From JAZLJD01 sp045617725 (lineage in GTDB: Bacteria > Bacillota > Clostridia > Lachnospirales > Lachnospiraceae): a stretch of DNA of 64,000 nt. The number at the start of each line of letters is the position of its first letter. The first letter of the stretch is position 1. Under the pieces are notes generated by a model. It did not search any database. It had not been told where the DNA came from and saw nothing but the letters and a program-made list of their open reading frames with translations. Location: assembly GCA_045617725.1 (NCBI GenBank), contig JAZLJD010000023.1, positions 1-64,000 of the forward strand. Direction: 5' to 3'. Shown here one piece after another: positions 60,870 to 64,000 of this stretch. The translations under genes were made by a program, and so were the position numbers.

Positions 60870-61888
60870 GTAAGGTAATTACATTTGGTGAATTAATGTT
60901 GAGACTGGAGCCGGAAGGCTACTATCGTTTTGTGCAGGCCGAGTCTTTTGGCGCCACCTTTGGAGGCGGCGAAGCCAATGTAGCGGTATCGCTTGCCAAT
61001 TTTGGCGTGGATGCAGCATTCGTAACGAAGCTTCCTACCCATGAAATCGGCCAGGCAGCCGTAAATTCCCTGCGTAAATACGGCGTGGATACCTCATTAA
61101 TCCGTCGCGGCGGTGACAGAGTGGGTATTTACTTTATTGAGAAAGGTGCTTCCCAAAGACCTTCCAAAGTAATCTACGACAGAGCCGGCAGTGCAATTGC
61201 TACAGCCGAGCCTTCTGATTTTAACTGGGATGAGATTTTTGACGGCGCAGACTGGTTCCATGTAACCGGTATCACCCCGGCACTCAGTCCCGTATGTGCG
61301 GAGATTACCTTGGAAGCAGTTAAGAAGGCCAAAGAGAAAGGCTTAACCGTAAGCTGTGACTTAAACTACAGAAAGAAACTGTGGACCAGAGAGCGTGCCG
61401 GTCAGGTCATGGCTGAAATCTGCAAGTATGTGGATGTCTGCATCGCCAATGAAGAGGATGCTTCCGATGTATTTGGCATCAAGGCGGGCAATACGGATCT
61501 TGTAAAAGGCCAGGTTAACCATGAGGGATATAAGGAAGTTGCAGAACTTCTTATGAAACGTTTTGGATTTAAAAAGGTGGCTATTACGCTTCGTTCTTCC
61601 ATATCCGCAAGTGATAATCTGTGGGCTGCCATGTTATACGACGGCTCTGAATATTATTTTAGCAAAGAGTATCCGGTACACATTGTTGACCGTGTAGGCG
61701 GTGGCGATTCCTTTGGCGCAGGCCTCATCTATGCATGCCGTGAAGGCTTCGATCCGCAGAAGACGATAGAATTTGCGGTAGCAGCAAGCTGCCTGAAGCA
61801 TTCCATCGAAGGTGACTACAACATGGTCAGTGTTGCGGAAGTTAATGCACTGGCAGGCGGAGACGGCTCCGGAAGAGTTCAGAGATAG
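60866..61888 (+). CDS. kdgK: 2-keto-3-deoxygluconate kinase (PfkB family)
   Basis: About 340 residues, ribokinase-like. Phosphorylates KDG to KDPG. The N-terminal GELMLRLEPEGYYRFVQA and GGGEANVAVSLANFG are typical; the PfkB signature 2 with the catalytic Asp is VDRVGGGDSFGAGLIYA. ATG at 60866 overlaps the eda stop (ATGA) and is preferred to a GTG at 60857. It is the last gene of the uronate unit; no clear terminator follows before the repeats. Confidence 0.94.
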   Translation: MSKVITFGELMLRLEPEGYYRFVQAESFGATFGGGEANVAVSLANFGVDAAFVTKLPTHEIGQAAVNSLRKYGVDTSLIRRGGDRVGIYFIEKGASQRPSKVIYDRAGSAIATAEPSDFNWDEIFDGADWFHVTGITPALSPVCAEITLEAVKKAKEKGLTVSCDLNYRKKLWTRERAGQVMAEICKYVDVCIANEEDASDVFGIKAGNTDLVKGQVNHEGYKEVAELLMKRFGFKKVAITLRSSISASDNLWAAMLYDGSEYYFSKEYPVHIVDRVGGGDSFGAGLIYACREGFDPQKTIEFAVAASCLKHSIEGDYNMVSVAEVNALAGGDGSGRVQR

Positions 61889-61965
61889 ACTATAGGGGAC
61901 GGGGGTTTCTGACACATTAAAGCACTAAAACGCGCAGCGTTGACCCCGCACCAGCCTGCCTTGCT

Positions 61966-62010
61966 CGAACAATTCCATATAGGCCGAATCACACTCCGAG
62001 TTATGCGTTT
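61966..62010 (+). repeat. Solo copy of the inverted-repeat arm
   Basis: About 44 bp (GAACAATTCCATATAGGCCG to GAGTTATGCGTTT) with about 88% identity to 62068-62112 in direct orientation, about 102 bp upstream of the complete element. Confidence 0.8.
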
Positions 62011-62056
62011 AGGCAGAATTGCGGAAGCGTAGATTTATGAATAATGTGGCTCAACT

Positions 62057-62292
62057 GGGCCGGACGAGAACAATTTCATATAGGACGAATCACATTCCGA
62101 GTTATGGTTTTCTAAGTGTTTTGAGTAGTTTTTCGGTAAGTGACGCAACCGGCCTCTACGCGCCGTCCGTGTCGCGTATCGGCCTCGCCCGACCATCCGG
62201 GTCGGCCGTTGCTGCGTGCTTACAAAACACTAAGAAAACCTATAACTCTCCATGAATCGATTCGCCCTATATGAATTGCTTCTCTAAGGCCC
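62057..62292. repeat. Long inverted repeat (MITE-like or structured RNA)
   Basis: Left arm 62057-62154 and right arm 62204-62292 are imperfect inverted repeats. GGGCC, then GAGAA, CAATTTCATATAGG, CGAATC, GAGTTAT, GGTTTTCTAAGTGTTTTG and finally TAAG, ACGCA, GGCC match in order on both arms, with small gaps. The loop is about 50 bp and GC-rich. No transposase frame is present. Transcribed, it would fold into a hairpin of about 230 nt. Confidence 0.8.
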
Positions 62293-62395
62293 GGCAGGGG
62301 GGCGCCTGGAAACCCGTCAAGTCTGCGAATGTGTCAGCACCAAAAAATGTTCATTCGCGCAAGCGCAATGTCCACTTGGCTTGTTGCCGGCACAA
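62286..62395 (-). repeat. Dispersed intergenic repeat, copy B
   Basis: Reverse-complement counterpart of 575-690: GCCAAGTGGACATTGCGCTT and nearby bases on the minus strand match copy A, and both copies end about 95-100 bp later in CCTGCCGG. It directly abuts the right arm of the long inverted repeat. Confidence 0.7.
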
Positions 62396-62432
62396 AAAAA
62401 GTACTGCAGTTCATGCAGTACTTTTTTTTTAT
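62395..62432. terminator. Terminator downstream of carD
   Basis: AAAAAAAGTACTGCA and TGCAGTACTTTTTTTT form a strong stem around GTTCA, with T runs in both directions. It overlaps the last codons and stop of carD on the minus strand. Confidence 0.88.
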
Positions 62433-62935
62433 TCCGTCGCTAATTCTGTTTTAAATACGAAGGCCCGAACCGCTTCCTTCGGTATGGAAAGTGAAAGCGA
62501 AAGCTCACTGTAGAGATTGTCCTCAGCCATGTGCAGGTAACGGTCATCCCCGCTCGTGATCTTCTTGCCTTCCGCGATACGCGTCTTGTTGCGTATGTTC
62601 AGCATTTTAATGAACCTTATGAGCTCGCTGCAGTCGCAGGAATGAATAATTTCGCGGTACGTATCCTCGCGGTGCTTCTCATCCGTGATTTCAATCGGGA
62701 GCAGGCTCCCCACCTGTTCTACCAATTCCACAGCTTCCTTCTCCGTAAGTATGGGGCGCATCAGGACTTTTGTATTGTCAACCGGGGTAAACACCTTGCC
62801 GCCATGATTATATACAAGCTCCAACGTGTAATACAAGCGGTCGGACGCCACATCGGGCATCGCCAGTGACCCAATCTCAGTCACCTTGCATACACCTTTC
62901 GTTCCATAAACAATATAATCTCCAATACTGTACAC
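62429..62935 (-). CDS. CarD-family transcriptional regulator
   Basis: About 168 residues. An N-terminal CarD/TRCF RNA-polymerase-interaction domain (VYSIGDYIVYGTKGVCKVTEIG, LELVYNHGGKVFTPVDN) is followed by a helical C-terminal DNA-interaction domain (NKTRIAEGKKITSGDDRYLHMAEDNL). The family binds the RNA polymerase beta subunit and stabilises open complexes. The GTG at 62935 (start of VYSIGD) is preferred because AGGAGG is 8 nt upstream; an earlier GTG at 62944 overlaps that site. A perfect hairpin lies just upstream and partly covers the ribosome binding site. Confidence 0.88.
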   Translation of the reverse strand: MYSIGDYIVYGTKGVCKVTEIGSLAMPDVASDRLYYTLELVYNHGGKVFTPVDNTKVLMRPILTEKEAVELVEQVGSLLPIEITDEKHREDTYREIIHSCDCSELIRFIKMLNIRNKTRIAEGKKITSGDDRYLHMAEDNLYSELSLSLSIPKEAVRAFVFKTELATE

Positions 62936-62946
62936 GTAACGCACCT

Positions 62947-62970
62947 CCTATGTTACTAGTTTAACATAGG
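62947..62970. repeat. Palindrome overlapping the carD ribosome binding site
   Basis: CCTATGTTA (62947-62955) and TAACATAGG (62962-62970) are a perfect 9-bp inverted repeat with a 6-nt loop. On the minus strand the 3' arm runs into AGGAGG, so folding or protein binding would affect carD translation or transcription. Confidence 0.7.
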
Positions 62971-62995
62971 TGTTTCATTTGTGTAAGCCCTATTT

Positions 62996-63880
62996 TCATT
63001 TCCTTCCGGTGCCAAAAAAGAACACTGCTACGGTTCCGGGACCCGAATGGCTTCCGATTACGGTTCCGATATTGAAAATGCGGACCGGACCGTCCAGTTT
63101 CGGAAAACGCTTCTCGATTTCGATTGCCACATCTCTGGCATCCTCCAATGCGGATGAATGACAGATAAAGCACCTGCCGCTGTAATCCGTGCCTCCCTCC
63201 GCATATTCCTCCATGCGGTCCACAATCACGCTCTTAACTTTCTTTTTGGTACGTATTTTCTCCTTAACTACCAGCTTGCCTTCCGCATCCACGGAAAGGA
63301 GCGGGCATATATTCAGTAAATTTCCAAGGAATCCTGCAGCCTTCGTGATACGCCCCCCACGTACGAAATACGAAAGATCCGTCGAAAAGAACCAATACTG
63401 CATTCCCAAACGGTTTTCCATGAGCCAGTTATATAATTCTCCGGCACTCATCCCGTCATCACGCCGGCTTGCGGCCATATCAAGAAGCAGGCCAAAGCCC
63501 GAAGATGCACCCAGAGAGTCCACAAGGTAGACCGTCCGGTCCGGATAGGTTTCCCTAAGTTCCTCTACTGCTATGCAGGCGCTGTTATAGGTTCCGGAGA
63601 TACCGCTCGAGAGTTCCAGATGAACTACATCAAGCCCCTGGCTTAAGAACTGTGAAAAATACTCCACATAGTCAATCACATTCACCTGTGAAGTACGTGT
63701 CATGGCTCCCTCAGCCATTTTGCCAAAGAAGGTATCCGCATCCATGCTGCGTCCCATATCGTCGATGTATTCCACATCATCCACATAGTAATGCAGGCTG
63801 ATATAATGAATGTCCCGCTTCTCCATATATTCATTTGTAAGATCACAAGGTGACGATGCACTTAAAACATAGGTTGCCAT
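62996..63880 (-). CDS. DegV-family fatty-acid-binding protein
   Basis: About 294 residues. DegV fold with TRTSQVNVIDYVEYF, the LSSGISGTYNSA loop and VDSLGASSGFGLLL, plus YFVRGGRITKAAGFLGNLLNICPLLSV, all diagnostic. These proteins bind single fatty acids and, as FakB subunits, present them to the FakA kinase. No FakA is in the window. ATG at 63880 follows GAGAGG; a TTG two codons earlier is less likely. It lies 60 nt upstream of carD on the same strand. Confidence 0.92.
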   Translation of the reverse strand: MATYVLSASSPCDLTNEYMEKRDIHYISLHYYVDDVEYIDDMGRSMDADTFFGKMAEGAMTRTSQVNVIDYVEYFSQFLSQGLDVVHLELSSGISGTYNSACIAVEELRETYPDRTVYLVDSLGASSGFGLLLDMAASRRDDGMSAGELYNWLMENRLGMQYWFFSTDLSYFVRGGRITKAAGFLGNLLNICPLLSVDAEGKLVVKEKIRTKKKVKSVIVDRMEEYAEGGTDYSGRCFICHSSALEDARDVAIEIEKRFPKLDGPVRIFNIGTVIGSHSGPGTVAVFFFGTGRK

Positions 63881-64000
63881 ACTCAAATCCTCTCAATCCC
63901 AATATTGATAACTACAAAGATCGATAAAAGCCATCTCACGAAATGCCAAAAAACAGTGGCTTTCCAGAGTGCCTATGTAGTATTCGATACTATGTTATAA

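Larger units (their letters stand above)
61889..62428. other. Gene-free, repeat-rich stretch between kdgK and carD
   Basis: About 540 bp with no supported coding region. It holds a single 44-bp repeat (61966-62010), a 236-bp long inverted repeat (62057-62292) whose arms resemble that repeat, copy B of the dispersed repeat (62286-62395), and a terminator for carD. Confidence 0.7.

Noticed and set aside
62019..62513. Two plus-strand frames of about 80 residues downstream of kdgK
   Set aside because: They lie within the long inverted repeat, the dispersed repeat and the antisense of carD, with no ribosome binding site or recognisable domain.

Overview
The window reads as chromosomal DNA of an anaerobic, plant-polysaccharide-degrading Firmicute, most likely Lachnospiraceae (Clostridia). 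The signs are near-consensus AGGAGG ribosome binding sites, mid-range GC, a split transketolase, CarD and DegV proteins, a YesL-type protein, and a large glucuronoxylan locus laid out like Gram-positive polysaccharide-utilization loci. The genus cannot be fixed from the sequence alone.

Layout. 1-930: the 3' end of a 23S rRNA gene, tRNA-Asn, tRNA-Cys, a terminator, then about 550 bp of gene-free, repeat-containing DNA. 930-2831: an ArsR/SdpR regulator, an SdpI immunity-type protein and a CPBP protease, overlapping one another. 2938-12038: a fused methyltransferase/double glycosyltransferase, a hybrid histidine kinase, an MTA/SAH-deaminase-like amidohydrolase and an EAL-type c-di-GMP protein. 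12150-19925: housekeeping and accessory genes (cysteine-cluster protein, lysA, glnS, an MFS transporter, a cytidylate-kinase-like protein, two tandem glycosyltransferases).

19922-61888 is a carbohydrate region about 42 kb long. It holds a GH2 enzyme with a small zinc-ribbon partner and a divergent pentose operon (FucI-family isomerase, xylulokinase, split transketolase). An MBOAT/SGNH polysaccharide O-acetylation pair interrupts it. Then come GH115 alpha-glucuronidase and GH8 exo-oligoxylanase, a convergent AraC regulator, and a 13-kb operon with two ABC importers. Between the importers lie an NHL-repeat membrane protein, a Yip1 protein and a DUF5696 protein. After that come an SGNH esterase, a GH3 enzyme, a cysteine-desulfurase-like protein with a DUF3343 protein, a YesL-like protein, and the complete glucuronate pathway uxuA-uxuB-uxaC-eda-kdgK.

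Working model: acetylated (methyl)glucuronoxylo-oligosaccharides are captured at the surface and imported by the ABC systems. In the cytoplasm they are deacetylated (SGNH), stripped of uronic acid (GH115) and cut to xylose (GH8, GH3). Xylose passes through the isomerase, XylB and transketolase; glucuronate passes through UxaC, UxuB, UxuA, KdgK and Eda. All visible hydrolases lack signal peptides, so the backbone must be cut outside the cell by enzymes encoded elsewhere. A 13-bp motif, TAGCAATATTTGA, recurs upstream of the isomerase, GH115, the large binding-protein gene and the AraC gene, often with a weaker copy 21-22 bp away. It is a candidate operator for the AraC protein.

61889-64000: a gene-free stretch with a 236-bp long inverted repeat and a copy of the repeat found at 575-685, then carD and degV on the minus strand. 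All calls come from reading the sequence; no database search was run.
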